Shown here piece by piece: positions 49,586 through 58,065 of a stretch of DNA of 64,000 nt. Under the pieces are notes generated by a model. It searched no databases, had not been told where the DNA came from, and saw only the letters and a program-made list of their open reading frames with translations. Source of the DNA: Deltaproteobacteria bacterium UBA2409. GTDB lineage: Bacteria; Bdellovibrionota_C; UBA2361; DDRT01. The stretch is taken from positions 225,326 through 289,325 of the forward strand of contig DDRT01000020.1 in assembly GCA_002343185.1 (NCBI GenBank), read 5' to 3'. The position numbers and the translations under genes are program-made. Position 1 is the stretch's first letter, and every line of letters begins with the position of its first letter.

Positions 49586-50926
49586 ATGGCAGAAGAGAAG
49601 AAAGTAGATTACGCCCTTGTTAACCGACTAGTGTTAAAAATGCTAGAGCCTCCTACTTTTGGGTGGTATGTCCTATTAGGTATCTGCTTATTGTCAGTAG
49701 GAATTGGTGCTTTTTGCTGGTCACGCCAGATTCTTTATGGAATCGGAGCATCGGGAAAATCTCACCCAGCGATGTGGGGTTTCTATATTACCACATTCGT
49801 ATTTTGGGTAGGTATTGCTCACTCAGGAACTTTAATTTCGGCTGTTTTATATCTTTACAGAGCTAAGTTTAGAATGCCTATCTATAGGCTTGCCGAGGCA
49901 ATGACAGTTTTTGCAGTATTAACTGCAGGGTTGTTCCCAGTCATTCACTTAGGAAGACCATGGTTTTTTTACTGGTTAATGCCTTATCCGAATCAGATGG
50001 CACTATGGCCAAATTTTAGATCTCCTCTTCTGTGGGACGTGTTTGCAGTGTCAACTTACCTAACCATCTCTGCTACGTTTTTCATCGTAGGATTAATACC
50101 AGACATTGCAGTGGCAAGAGATGCTGCAAAAACAAAGTTTAGAAAGATTCTCTACTCAATTTGCTCATTAGGATGGCGTGGTAGTTATACTCAGTGGAAA
50201 CACTATACCTCTGCTTATTTACTGTTTGCAGCATTCGCTACTCCACTTGTAGTTTCGGTTCATAGCGTGGTCTCTTGGGACTTCGCAGTTAGTATCGTTC
50301 CTGGATGGCACGCAACAATATTCCCGCCATACTTCGTGGCAGGAGCAATTTTCTCAGGGGTAGCGATGGTAATTACTCTGATTATCCCTCTAAGAAAAGT
50401 GTACGGACTTGAAGCACTTGTTACTGAGAAGCACTTTGATGCGATGAGTAAGTTAATCTTAGTTACGAGCGGAGTAGTCGGATATTCCTATTTAACCGAG
50501 TTCTATTCAGCTTGGTGGAGTAATAACCCATTCGAGAGATATCAGTTCTGGTTTAGACCGTTTGGACACTATGCATGGGCGTTTTGGATCATGTTTACCT
50601 GTAACGTAATCTTACCACTATTACTTTGGATTAAACCTTTAAGAACACATATAGGATTTCTTTTTGTGTTGTCTATATTCATCAACATAGGTATGTGGTT
50701 TGAGCGATTTAATATTATTCTACAATCACTCTCCAGGGATTTCCTACCTGCTCAATGGGGCGGATACAATATATCCTGGACTGATTATGGAATACTTTTT
50801 GGAAGTTTTGGTTGGTTTGGAATGTGGATGGTAATTTTTATTAAATTCTTCCCATCAGTTGCTATTACTGAGATAAAAGAAATTTTACCTGCTCCAAAAA
50901 GGCACGGTGGAGGTGAGGATCACTAA
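49586..50926 (+). CDS. actC: Alternative Complex III subunit ActC, NrfD-like membrane protein
   Basis: The 446-residue, roughly ten-helix membrane protein is of the NrfD/PsrC family and contributes the quinol-oxidising site. Typical segments are PTFGWYVLLGICLLSVGIGAF, HPAMWGFYITTFVFWVGIAHSGTLISAVLYLYRAKFR, HLGRPWFFYWLMPYP and SVHSVVSWDFAVSIVPGWHATIFPPYFVAGAIFSG. A paralogue, ActF, is encoded at the end of the operon. It starts 5 bp after actB and its end adjoins actD. Confidence 0.93.
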   Translation: MAEEKKVDYALVNRLVLKMLEPPTFGWYVLLGICLLSVGIGAFCWSRQILYGIGASGKSHPAMWGFYITTFVFWVGIAHSGTLISAVLYLYRAKFRMPIYRLAEAMTVFAVLTAGLFPVIHLGRPWFFYWLMPYPNQMALWPNFRSPLLWDVFAVSTYLTISATFFIVGLIPDIAVARDAAKTKFRKILYSICSLGWRGSYTQWKHYTSAYLLFAAFATPLVVSVHSVVSWDFAVSIVPGWHATIFPPYFVAGAIFSGVAMVITLIIPLRKVYGLEALVTEKHFDAMSKLILVTSGVVGYSYLTEFYSAWWSNNPFERYQFWFRPFGHYAWAFWIMFTCNVILPLLLWIKPLRTHIGFLFVLSIFINIGMWFERFNIILQSLSRDFLPAQWGGYNISWTDYGILFGSFGWFGMWMVIFIKFFPSVAITEIKEILPAPKRHGGGEDH

Positions 50927-50927
50927 T

Positions 50928-51446
50928 ATGAAAGGTGATAAGAGCAAAGCGGTTGTTGGCGTCTTTACATATATGGACGATCTAATTAACGCTATAAAAA
51001 AAGTTAAAGATAAGAGTCTCGACTATAGGGTTTACTCTCCGGTGCCTAATCATGAACTTGAGGACGTTGTTTATCCTCAAAAAAGTCCTGTTAGGTTTGT
51101 TACAGCTACCGGTGCTGTGATGGGACTTTGTGCTGGCTTTGCTTTAGCAATTTTAACATCAATGGACTGGCCGCTGAGAACCAGTGCAAAGGCGATTAAT
51201 TCTATACCCGCATTTGTTGTCGTTGGGTACGAATGGACGATTCTTTGGGGAGGACTTGCTACTTTAGGAGCATTGTTCTTTTTTTGTAAGATCCCAAGTA
51301 TGTTTTCTGCGATTGGATACGATCCAAGATTCTCTCATGATAAGTTTGGACTGGTTGTTGGATGTAGCGGCGATACTACAGGAGAAGTAAAGGAGCTTAT
51401 GATTAGCTCCGGTGCTGATGAGGTGGAGGTAAGAGATGGTTTGTAG
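50928..51446 (+). CDS. actD: Alternative Complex III subunit ActD
   Basis: ActD (172 residues) is the two-helix membrane subunit. It has an N-terminal soluble part (VVGVFTYMDDLINAIKKVKD, VYSPVPNHELEDVV), helices near residues 58-80 and 100-122, and a C-terminal cytoplasmic part with YDPRFSHDKFGLVVGCSG. I chose the ATG at 50928 because GAGGATC lies upstream; an in-frame GTG at 50907 would lie inside actC. It overlaps actE by 11 bp. Confidence 0.88.
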   Translation: MKGDKSKAVVGVFTYMDDLINAIKKVKDKSLDYRVYSPVPNHELEDVVYPQKSPVRFVTATGAVMGLCAGFALAILTSMDWPLRTSAKAINSIPAFVVVGYEWTILWGGLATLGALFFFCKIPSMFSAIGYDPRFSHDKFGLVVGCSGDTTGEVKELMISSGADEVEVRDGL

Positions 51447-51939
51447 AATCTTAGCCATTCTTATTGCTTCCTCTGCTTTTGCTCTTCCATTTAATGATGA
51501 TCTTGTAGGGACTCAGCCTAAAACTGGCCAGATTATGAGGAGTGAACCTAAAGATTCTATTCCTATTGGGGGCAATGATCGTTATGTAGTCCCTGCTGAG
51601 GAGGTGTTGTCTTTAACAAATCCAAATAAAAAGCCAACTGAGGTTCAGCTTCAAAGGGGTAAGAGATTATATAAAGCAAACTGCACTCAGTGTCATGGAA
51701 TATTTCAGGATGGAAATTATCACCCGGGTGCGGTTCAACCTTGGATTATGGGATTAGATCTTTCAACTCCAGATATGGCTTCAAAGCCTGATGGACATTT
51801 TTTTGGATCAATACATTACGGATTCCCAGCCGTTGGTGATGTAAAAGTAATGGTACCTTATGGTTACAAGTTTTCAATCGATGAGCACTGGGACATAGTT
51901 AGCTTTATTCGTTCGATGCAGTCAGAGAGGAGGAAGTAA
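51436..51939 (+). CDS. actE: Alternative Complex III subunit ActE, monohaem cytochrome c
   Basis: ActE (167 residues) has a signal peptide (MVCRILAILIASSAFALP) and one haem-binding motif, CTQCH, in QRGKRLYKANCTQCHGIFQDG. The sixth-ligand methionine is probably among those in VMVPYGYKFSIDEHWDIVSFIRSMQ. Position between actD and actF matches known operons. The stop overlaps the actF ATG by one base (TAATG). Confidence 0.9.
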   Translation: MVCRILAILIASSAFALPFNDDLVGTQPKTGQIMRSEPKDSIPIGGNDRYVVPAEEVLSLTNPNKKPTEVQLQRGKRLYKANCTQCHGIFQDGNYHPGAVQPWIMGLDLSTPDMASKPDGHFFGSIHYGFPAVGDVKVMVPYGYKFSIDEHWDIVSFIRSMQSERRK

Positions 51940-53231
51940 TGCACGCAGATCCGGTTAGGATTGATATTGAAACCGTTGTAAGAAGCGACAGGATTCATCA
52001 GGAGACTTCGATTCAGACTCTGCTTTGGATTTTGCTAACTATCGGAGTCTCTGCTTGGCTCATAGGCTTTGCGTATTACAGTCCCAAGGTAATGTGGGGT
52101 ATCTACTATACTAATACAGTATTTTTTCTAGGACTTGCTGTTGGGGGCTCAATGCTTCCTGTCATTTTTCAGATTGTTAGAGCAAAGTGGGCAGCTCCTG
52201 TTCGAAGATTATACGAAGCTCATTCAAGTTTTTTAATCTATGCATATTGTATGCTGCTCGTGACTTATTTTGGTAAAGAGTATCTTTTTCCTTGGGGTGG
52301 AACTGAACCCATGCCTGGCAGAGAGTGGTGGATGCAACCTAATTTTGCATATTTTCGGCACACTTTAGCTTTTGCAGTTTTGTTTATTTATATAGCTTGG
52401 TTTGTCAGAAAGAGTTTGCGAGCTGATATTGGTTATATCATGGAAGATTCCCATGCCAAATCAAAATGGGAAGATTGGGAATACCTAAGCATGGTTAAGA
52501 ACTGGAAGGGGTCCAAAGAAGAAGTACCAACCATTCAGCGAACGATGTCTTTTCATGCTCCTATAATTGTTTTTGTTTATGCAGTTGTTATGTCTCTTTT
52601 TGCATTTGAGATGATTCAAGGCATGGACACGATGTGGTTTTCAAACCTTTATGGGGCGCACATCTTTGTAAGCAGTATCTTTATCGCTTGGTGCGGAACT
52701 GGAATTATTACCAATTACTTAAGGGTTAAGAACCCGCTTCTTGCTAGTCAGATAAAGACACAACAGTGGTGGGATATGGGTAAGCTTACATTTGCATTCT
52801 GTATGCTCTGGGGCTACTTCATCTTCGCTCAGTTTTTAGTTCAATGGTACGGAAATTTACCTGAAGAGACAGCATGGCTTAGTCTAAGAATGAGAGAGTA
52901 TCCTTGGAAAGCTCTAGCATGGGTTGTGTTTGGAATGTGTTTCGTAATTCCTTTTATTACATTGATGAGTCAGGATGTTAAGCGTACTCCTTGGCTTTAT
53001 GCATCTGTGTGTATAGTCCCTTTCATAGGGTTATTTTTAGATAGATATATCACGATTATGCCACAGCTATCACCAGAGAGTATTCCTCTTGGTGGAATGC
53101 TAGGGGTTATAACAATACTTAGTTTCCTAGGGGCTTTCTCTGGATATCTACTGGTTTATTTTGGATTCCTTAAGAAGTATCCATGGCTTGCAGTTTCTTC
53201 GCCATGCGCAAGAAATAGTGTTGATTGGTAG
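51939..53231 (+). CDS. actF: Alternative Complex III subunit ActF, NrfD-like membrane protein
   Basis: ActF (430 residues) is the second NrfD-type subunit, with about ten helices (TLLWILLTIGVSAWLIGFAYY; TNTVFFLGLAVGGSMLPVIFQIVRAKWAAPVRRLYEAHSSF; PWGGTEPMPGREWWMQPNFAYFRHTLAF). It pairs with ActC in the membrane and may form a proton path. No cytochrome oxidase genes follow within the window; the next gene, rpmF, belongs to a separate cluster 81 bp on. Confidence 0.92.
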   Translation: MHADPVRIDIETVVRSDRIHQETSIQTLLWILLTIGVSAWLIGFAYYSPKVMWGIYYTNTVFFLGLAVGGSMLPVIFQIVRAKWAAPVRRLYEAHSSFLIYAYCMLLVTYFGKEYLFPWGGTEPMPGREWWMQPNFAYFRHTLAFAVLFIYIAWFVRKSLRADIGYIMEDSHAKSKWEDWEYLSMVKNWKGSKEEVPTIQRTMSFHAPIIVFVYAVVMSLFAFEMIQGMDTMWFSNLYGAHIFVSSIFIAWCGTGIITNYLRVKNPLLASQIKTQQWWDMGKLTFAFCMLWGYFIFAQFLVQWYGNLPEETAWLSLRMREYPWKALAWVVFGMCFVIPFITLMSQDVKRTPWLYASVCIVPFIGLFLDRYITIMPQLSPESIPLGGMLGVITILSFLGAFSGYLLVYFGFLKKYPWLAVSSPCARNSVDW

Positions 53232-53312
53232 AATAATCAAATACTTACCATGGCTCTCTTGAGAAGAAGAGCAATATAGTGTAACTTATATTTTCAATTT
53301 TTTAAGGGTCTT

Positions 53313-53498
53313 ATGGCAGTTCCAAAGAAGCGTACATCCAAATCAGTAAGAAACATGCGTCGCGCTCACGATTTTCTCGTTCAAAATGCTACAGTCGACT
53401 TTCAGTGCTCAAACTGTGGTGCACTAAAGATTAAACACCAAGTTTGCTCTGCATGTGGATTCTACCGAGGGAAAAAGGTTCTAGAAGTTAGAGCTTAA
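53313..53498 (+). CDS. rpmF: Large-subunit ribosomal protein L32
   Basis: L32 (61 residues) has the family start MAVPKKRTSKSVRNMRRAHD and a zinc ribbon with CSNCG and CSACG. Length is normal. It stands directly before plsX, an arrangement widely conserved in bacteria that couples ribosome and lipid genes. An AAGGG ribosome site precedes the ATG. Confidence 0.96.
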   Translation: MAVPKKRTSKSVRNMRRAHDFLVQNATVDFQCSNCGALKIKHQVCSACGFYRGKKVLEVRA

Positions 53499-53502
53499 TT
53501 AC

Positions 53503-54603
53503 GTGGATAGACCAGTCGCTGTAGATGCCATGGGAGGAGACCTTGGCTGCGAAGTGGCGGTCGAGGGAGCAATTCAAGCATTTAATGAGTTTGGAATTCA
53601 CTCGATAATAGTTGGTGACGAAGCCCAGATTAAACCAATTCTTCAAAACAAATTTAATTATAAAGGTTCAGAGATTGTCGTTCATCATGCTGATGAAGTT
53701 ATCACAATGCATGATTCTCCTGCTCAAGCAGTAAGAAAAAAGCCAAGAAGCTCGATTAGATTAGCTTATGAGTTAGTGAAAGAAAAAAAGGCCTCAGCTG
53801 TAGTTAGCCCCGGTAATACAGGAGCAGTTATGGCGACAGGACTTTACGTGCTTGGAGCGCTACCAGGAATTTTACGCCCTGCGATCGCAACTCTACTGCC
53901 TAAGGTTGGGGATGCTCTTCCTACGGTTTTCTTGGATGCAGGTGCAAATGTTGAATGCGATGCAGCGCATCTCGTTCAATTTGCCCTAATGGGAAATTAC
54001 TACGCACAGGTTGCCCTTAAAAAAGAAAGACCAAGAATAGCACTTCTTTCAAATGGATCTGAAAGCTCTAAAGGAACAGACACGATAAGATCTGCTGCTG
54101 TTGTATTGGGTCAATTAAAAGAGCTTAATTTTATTGGTTATGTTGAAGGAAGAGATCTACCAAGAGATATAGCTGATGTAGTTGTTTGTGACGGATTTGT
54201 GGGGAATGTAGTCCTTAAAGCAATGGAAGGCAGTGTTGAGCTGGTTGTTGATTCAATGCGAAATTATGTTGGCGATAGCGTTAGAGGGAAGGTTGGATTA
54301 TGGCTCGCTAAGCCACTTTTAAAATCCCTATTTAGGGATAAGCTGGATCCTTCTAGCTATGGTGGAGCACCACTTTTAGGGCTAAGTGATCTAGCAATTA
54401 TCTGTCATGGATCCTCAAATGGAAGGGCTATAAAAAATGCAATGCGCGTTGCTCAGGATTTTGTAAGAGAGAAGCTTCTGGAGCGTATCGAACAGAGTTT
54501 AGTTTCTCTTGAAGAAGGTGTTTCAGAAGATCCCATTCATGATGGTGTTTGGGCACGTATGGGGATGAGATTTGAGAAAAAAAAGCGGAGAGATAATGTA
54601 TGA
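53503..54603 (+). CDS. plsX: Phosphate acyltransferase PlsX
   Basis: PlsX (366 residues) converts acyl-ACP to acyl-phosphate for phospholipid synthesis. Family motifs are VAVDAMGGDLGCEVAVEGAI, SPAQAVRKKPRSSIRLAYELVK, VSPGNTGAVMATGLYVLG, FLDAGANVECDAAHLVQFALMG and KLDPSSYGGAPLLGLSDLAIICHGSSNGRAI. The start is GTG 4 bp after rpmF. It overlaps fabG by 4 bp; the fabH and fabD genes often found between them are absent. Confidence 0.95.
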   Translation: MDRPVAVDAMGGDLGCEVAVEGAIQAFNEFGIHSIIVGDEAQIKPILQNKFNYKGSEIVVHHADEVITMHDSPAQAVRKKPRSSIRLAYELVKEKKASAVVSPGNTGAVMATGLYVLGALPGILRPAIATLLPKVGDALPTVFLDAGANVECDAAHLVQFALMGNYYAQVALKKERPRIALLSNGSESSKGTDTIRSAAVVLGQLKELNFIGYVEGRDLPRDIADVVVCDGFVGNVVLKAMEGSVELVVDSMRNYVGDSVRGKVGLWLAKPLLKSLFRDKLDPSSYGGAPLLGLSDLAIICHGSSNGRAIKNAMRVAQDFVREKLLERIEQSLVSLEEGVSEDPIHDGVWARMGMRFEKKKRRDNV

Positions 54604-55319
54604 GAAAAGCATTAGTTACTGGAGGCTCGCGCGGGATTGGAAAAGCGATCTCAATTAGTTTAGCAAAGACAGGAATGTTTGTTTATGTAAACTACACATC
54701 CAATGCAGAGGCTGCTGAAGCTACAGTTAAAGAGTGTAAAGCTGTAGGGGGTGATGCAGTTCCTATAAAATTTAATGTTGGAAGCTCAGATGAAGTATTA
54801 TCAGCTTTTGAGCAGATGGATGGAATCTCAGTGTTAGTAAACAATGCTGGAATTACAAGTGATGGCTTAGCCATGAGATTAAAAGACTCTGACTGGGAGA
54901 GAACTCTTTCGGTGAATCTATCTGGTGCATTCTACTGCGCAAGAGCCGCTATGAAGGGGATGATGAAGGCTAGGTATGGAAGAATTATTAATATAAGCTC
55001 TGTTGTTGGAGAGATGGGAAATGCTGGGCAGGTTGCTTACGTTGCATCAAAAGCGGGACTAATAGGTCTAACTAAATCCTTAGCAAAAGAGCTTGGCTCA
55101 AGAAATATAACTGTGAATGCTATTACCCCTGGATTCATCCAAACTGACATGACAAATGAGCTTTCAGAGGATACAAAATCAGCACTTCTTGCTCAGATAC
55201 CCCTTGGCAGATTTGCTGAGCCTGGTGAGGTTGCTTCAGCCTGTGTGTTTTTAGCCTCTGAAGAAGCTTCATACATTACTGGGCAGGTTTTAGGGGTAAA
55301 CGGTGGTTTATATATGTAG
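54600..55319 (+). CDS. fabG: 3-oxoacyl-ACP reductase FabG
   Basis: FabG (239 residues) reduces 3-ketoacyl-ACP with NADPH in fatty-acid elongation. The short-chain dehydrogenase motifs are intact: TGGSRGIGKAIS for cofactor binding, NNAGIT, catalytic Ser in ISSVVG, and YVASKAGLIG with Tyr and Lys. The C-terminal YITGQVLGVNGGLYM is typical of FabG. It overlaps plsX and is separated from acpP by a 178-bp structured gap. Confidence 0.95.
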   Translation: MRKALVTGGSRGIGKAISISLAKTGMFVYVNYTSNAEAAEATVKECKAVGGDAVPIKFNVGSSDEVLSAFEQMDGISVLVNNAGITSDGLAMRLKDSDWERTLSVNLSGAFYCARAAMKGMMKARYGRIINISSVVGEMGNAGQVAYVASKAGLIGLTKSLAKELGSRNITVNAITPGFIQTDMTNELSEDTKSALLAQIPLGRFAEPGEVASACVFLASEEASYITGQVLGVNGGLYM

Positions 55320-55325
55320 CGCTTT

Positions 55326-55437
55326 TGGCCCGTTTTCTGGCGAAAACGGCGCTGTATTTATGGCCCGTTTTCTGGCGAAAACGGCGCTTATACCCAAACA
55401 CACGAAGTTTGAAGCGGAAAAGCTAGGTGTGTTTGGG
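55326..55437. repeat. Tandem hairpins plus long stem-loop between fabG and acpP
   Basis: Two 35-bp-period copies (55326-55360 and 55361-55388) each hold the hairpin CGTTTTC-TGGC-GAAAACG. They are followed by an 11-bp stem CCCAAACACAC (55393-55403) / GTGTGTTTGGG (55427-55437) with a 23-base loop. Nothing here codes for protein. The acpP ribosome site (AAAGGAG) lies further downstream. It may be a repeat element, an attenuator, or an RNA-stability element. Confidence 0.6.
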
Positions 55438-55497
55438 GATAGTTTGACCGAGAAACCAATTTATTAGAATATAGACGTCTAAAAGGAGATAAAATTC

Positions 55498-55743
55498 ATG
55501 GCTTCAGCAGAAGAGATATCAAGTAAGATTAAGGGAATTATCGCAGAGCAACTTGGCGTTTCCCTAGAGGAAGTAAAAGAGACAGCCTCTTTCATAGATG
55601 ATTTAGGCGCTGACTCTCTCGATATTGTAGAGCTTATTATGGCTCTCGAAGAAGAGTTTGAAGTAGAAATCCCAGATGAGGATGCTGAAAAAATTCAGTC
55701 AGTTGGGGATGCTATAAAGTTTGTTCAAGCTAAGTCAGCTTAG
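55498..55743 (+). CDS. acpP: Acyl carrier protein
   Basis: AcpP (81 residues) carries growing acyl chains on a phosphopantetheine arm. The attachment serine is in DDLGADSLDIVELIMALEEEFEVEIPDEDAEKI, and the protein is strongly acidic as expected. AAAGGAG gives a strong ribosome site. Its own strong site and the terminator after it fit the high expression usual for this gene. Confidence 0.97.
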   Translation: MASAEEISSKIKGIIAEQLGVSLEEVKETASFIDDLGADSLDIVELIMALEEEFEVEIPDEDAEKIQSVGDAIKFVQAKSA

Positions 55744-55769
55744 TTTTGATCTGACAATCAGCTCGAAGG

Positions 55770-55800
55770 GAAGGCACCGGGTTGGTGCCTTCATTTATTT
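55770..55800 (+). terminator. Rho-independent terminator after acpP
   Basis: GAAGGCACC (55770-55778), loop GGGTT, and GGTGCCTTC (55784-55792) form a perfect 9-bp stem followed by ATTTATTT. It lies 26 bp after the acpP stop and just before glyA, so it probably ends or attenuates the acpP transcript. Confidence 0.8.
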
Positions 55801-55809
55801 AAGGGATAT

Positions 55810-57078
55810 ATGTTTAGAGATCCTCTAATTAAGGTAGACCCAGAGATTGCAGCACTTATTAAAAAGGAGACTGAGAGACAGGAATTTGGGATAGAACTAA
55901 TTCCAAGTGAGAACTTTGTTCCAGAATCAATCCTTGAAGCCTGTGGCTCAATACTGACAAACAAATATGCCGAAGGTCTTCCTGGGCGTAGATACTACGG
56001 AGGGTGCGAAGTAGTAGATCAGATTGAGGATATAGCAAGAGAGAGAGCAAAAGCTCTATTTGGAACTGAGTTTGCAAATGTTCAACCTCACTCAGGTGCG
56101 GCTGCAAATCAGGCGGTTTTCGAAGCCTTTCTCTCTCCTGGTGATACTGTAATGGGAATGAGACTTGATCATGGTGGACACTTGACTCATGGCTCTCCCG
56201 TAAACTTCTCTGGAAAACACTACAAGGTAGTTGCTTATGGAGTAACTAAAGACACCCATTTGATTGACCCAGATGAGGTGATGGATCTTGCAAGAGAACA
56301 TAAACCAAAGTTAATTATTTGCGGTGCTTCTGCTTATTCAAGACGTATAGATTTTGAACTTTTCAGACGAGCTGCAGATCAAGTTGGAGCACTTGTATTA
56401 GCAGACATTGCTCACTATGCAGGATTGGTTGCTACAGGTGATTATCCGAACCCAAGTGCTTATGCTGATTTTGTAAGCACAACAACTCATAAAACTCTTC
56501 GTGGTCCTAGGTCCGGCATAATAATGGGTAAAGAAAAATATGCTAAAGAGATTAATAAAGCTGTTTTTCCTGGGCTACAAGGTGGACCCCATGAACATAC
56601 AATAGCTGCAAAAGCAGTTGCTTTTAAAATAGCATCAACTGATGAGTTTAAAGTTTATTCTAAGAAGGTAATTGAGAACGCAAAAGCCTTGGCAGCTGGA
56701 TTATCCAGGAGAGGTTTAACTATAATCTCAGGCGGAACTGACTCTCATGTATTCTTGGTTGATTTAAGAAGTGCAGGAATCACAGGAAAAGAAGCTCAAC
56801 CACTTCTTGATTCAGTCCATATTACTGCTAATAAAAACACTATCCCCTATGATCCAGAGCCACCTTTAGTTTGTAGTGGAATCAGGTTTGGAACCCCGGC
56901 AGTAACAACACGTGGCATGGGAATAAGTGAGATGGATCAGATAGCTGAACTTATTACTCAGGCAATTCAGTGTAAAGGAGATACAGCTAAACTTGAATCC
57001 ATAAAAAGAAGTGTTCATGAGTTAGCAGCAGGGTTCCCATTATACAGGCACCGTTTAGATGCGATGCGGTCGGTGTAA
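55810..57078 (+). CDS. glyA: Serine hydroxymethyltransferase
   Basis: GlyA (422 residues) interconverts serine and glycine with tetrahydrofolate. Motifs are FGIELIPSENFVPESILEACGSILTNKYAEGLPGRRYYGG, NVQPHSGAAANQAVFEA, ADIAHYAGLVATGDYPNP and the PLP lysine in STTTHKTLRGPRSG. Together with the gcvTHP genes at 11-16 kb it supplies one-carbon units. The start follows an AAGGG site; the end overlaps nrdR by 20 bp. Confidence 0.96.
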   Translation: MFRDPLIKVDPEIAALIKKETERQEFGIELIPSENFVPESILEACGSILTNKYAEGLPGRRYYGGCEVVDQIEDIARERAKALFGTEFANVQPHSGAAANQAVFEAFLSPGDTVMGMRLDHGGHLTHGSPVNFSGKHYKVVAYGVTKDTHLIDPDEVMDLAREHKPKLIICGASAYSRRIDFELFRRAADQVGALVLADIAHYAGLVATGDYPNPSAYADFVSTTTHKTLRGPRSGIIMGKEKYAKEINKAVFPGLQGGPHEHTIAAKAVAFKIASTDEFKVYSKKVIENAKALAAGLSRRGLTIISGGTDSHVFLVDLRSAGITGKEAQPLLDSVHITANKNTIPYDPEPPLVCSGIRFGTPAVTTRGMGISEMDQIAELITQAIQCKGDTAKLESIKRSVHELAAGFPLYRHRLDAMRSV

Positions 57079-57508
57079 TTCTAAAAATCTATCTGTAATT
57101 GACTCTCGAGCTGAGGGCGAGAATATTCGCAGGCGTAGGGAGTGTAATGAGTGTGGTTTTAGGTTTTCTACCCTAGAAAGGGTAGAGCTATCATTGCCGA
57201 TGGTCATAAAAAAGGACGGCAGACGCGAACCCTTTGTAAGAGAAAAAGTTCAGGCAGGCTTAGTAAGGGCATGTGAAAAAAGACCTGTATCGATGGAAGA
57301 GATTACAAAAGTTCTTGAATCGATAGAATTTAAACTTCACGAAATGGGGATAAAAGAGATTCAAAGTAGAGATATCGGGGAATTTGTAATGGATGCACTA
57401 AAGGAGCTAGATCATGTAGCTTATGTAAGATTTGCATCAGTTTATAGAGAATTTTCAGATATAAATCAGTTCGCAGAGGCGCTAAAACTTTTAAAGTCAT
57501 CAAGGTAA
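57059..57508 (+). CDS. nrdR: Transcriptional repressor NrdR
   Basis: NrdR (149 residues) represses ribonucleotide reductase genes in response to (d)ATP. It has an N-terminal zinc ribbon (CGRCNSKNLSVIDSRAEGENIRRRRECNECGFRF) and an ATP-cone domain (VIKKDGRREPFVREKVQAGLVRACEKRPV; VAYVRFASVYREFSDINQF). The length is standard. The start lies within the end of glyA and ribE follows 2 bp later. No NrdR boxes were found in the window. Confidence 0.95.
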   Translation: MRCGRCNSKNLSVIDSRAEGENIRRRRECNECGFRFSTLERVELSLPMVIKKDGRREPFVREKVQAGLVRACEKRPVSMEEITKVLESIEFKLHEMGIKEIQSRDIGEFVMDALKELDHVAYVRFASVYREFSDINQFAEALKLLKSSR

Positions 57509-57510
57509 AC

Positions 57511-58065
57511 ATGTTCTCTGGGATAGTTGAAGGTAAGGGCCGTATCGTTGAAAACGACGGCAATTCTATCACTATCGATCTGCCAATTGATGATGCAGTT
57601 ATCGGTGAGTCTATTAGCATTGACGGAGTTTGCCTGACTGTTACGGGAGGAAAATATAGTTTCGATGTTAGTCCAGAAACTTTGAGAAAAACTTCTCTGG
57701 GGTATAAGAAGGCTGGTGATAGAGTAAATTTTGAAAGATCCTTAAAAGTAGGTGACAGAATTAGTGGACACTTTGTTACTGGTCATGTTGATTGTATTGG
57801 AAGAATTCGATCGATTATTGAAGAAGGAGATAGCATTAGATTTACCTGTGATAATCCCGAAAGTATCAGAAAATATATCGTTTCTAAAGGTTCAGTAACA
57901 ATCTCAGGGGTTTCATTAACTGTTGGTGAGGTTACAAATGAAACATTTTCATTTTATGTAATCCCGCACACAAAAGAAGTTACAACCTTAGGAGAGCTTC
58001 AGATTGGTTCAATCGTTAATCTTGAAGCAGATATACTTGCTCGTTACGTGAGAGGAGTATGCTAA
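57511..58065 (+). CDS. ribE: Riboflavin synthase alpha subunit
   Basis: The 184-residue enzyme dismutates two molecules of dimethyl-ribityllumazine to riboflavin. It has two tandem lumazine-binding barrels: MFSGIVEGKGRIV, ISIDGVCLTVTGG, FERSLKVGDRISGHFVTGHVDCIG in the first, and VTISGVSLTVGEV, FYVIPHTKEVTTLG in the second. Length is slightly below the usual 200. It overlaps ribBA by 7 bp. The usual upstream ribD is missing from this cluster. Confidence 0.93.
   Translation: MFSGIVEGKGRIVENDGNSITIDLPIDDAVIGESISIDGVCLTVTGGKYSFDVSPETLRKTSLGYKKAGDRVNFERSLKVGDRISGHFVTGHVDCIGRIRSIIEEGDSIRFTCDNPESIRKYIVSKGSVTISGVSLTVGEVTNETFSFYVIPHTKEVTTLGELQIGSIVNLEADILARYVRGVC

Noticed and set aside
57470..57515. 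FMN riboswitch before the rib genes
   Set aside because: ribE follows nrdR by 2 bp, leaving no space for an aptamer, and no conserved FMN motif is seen.
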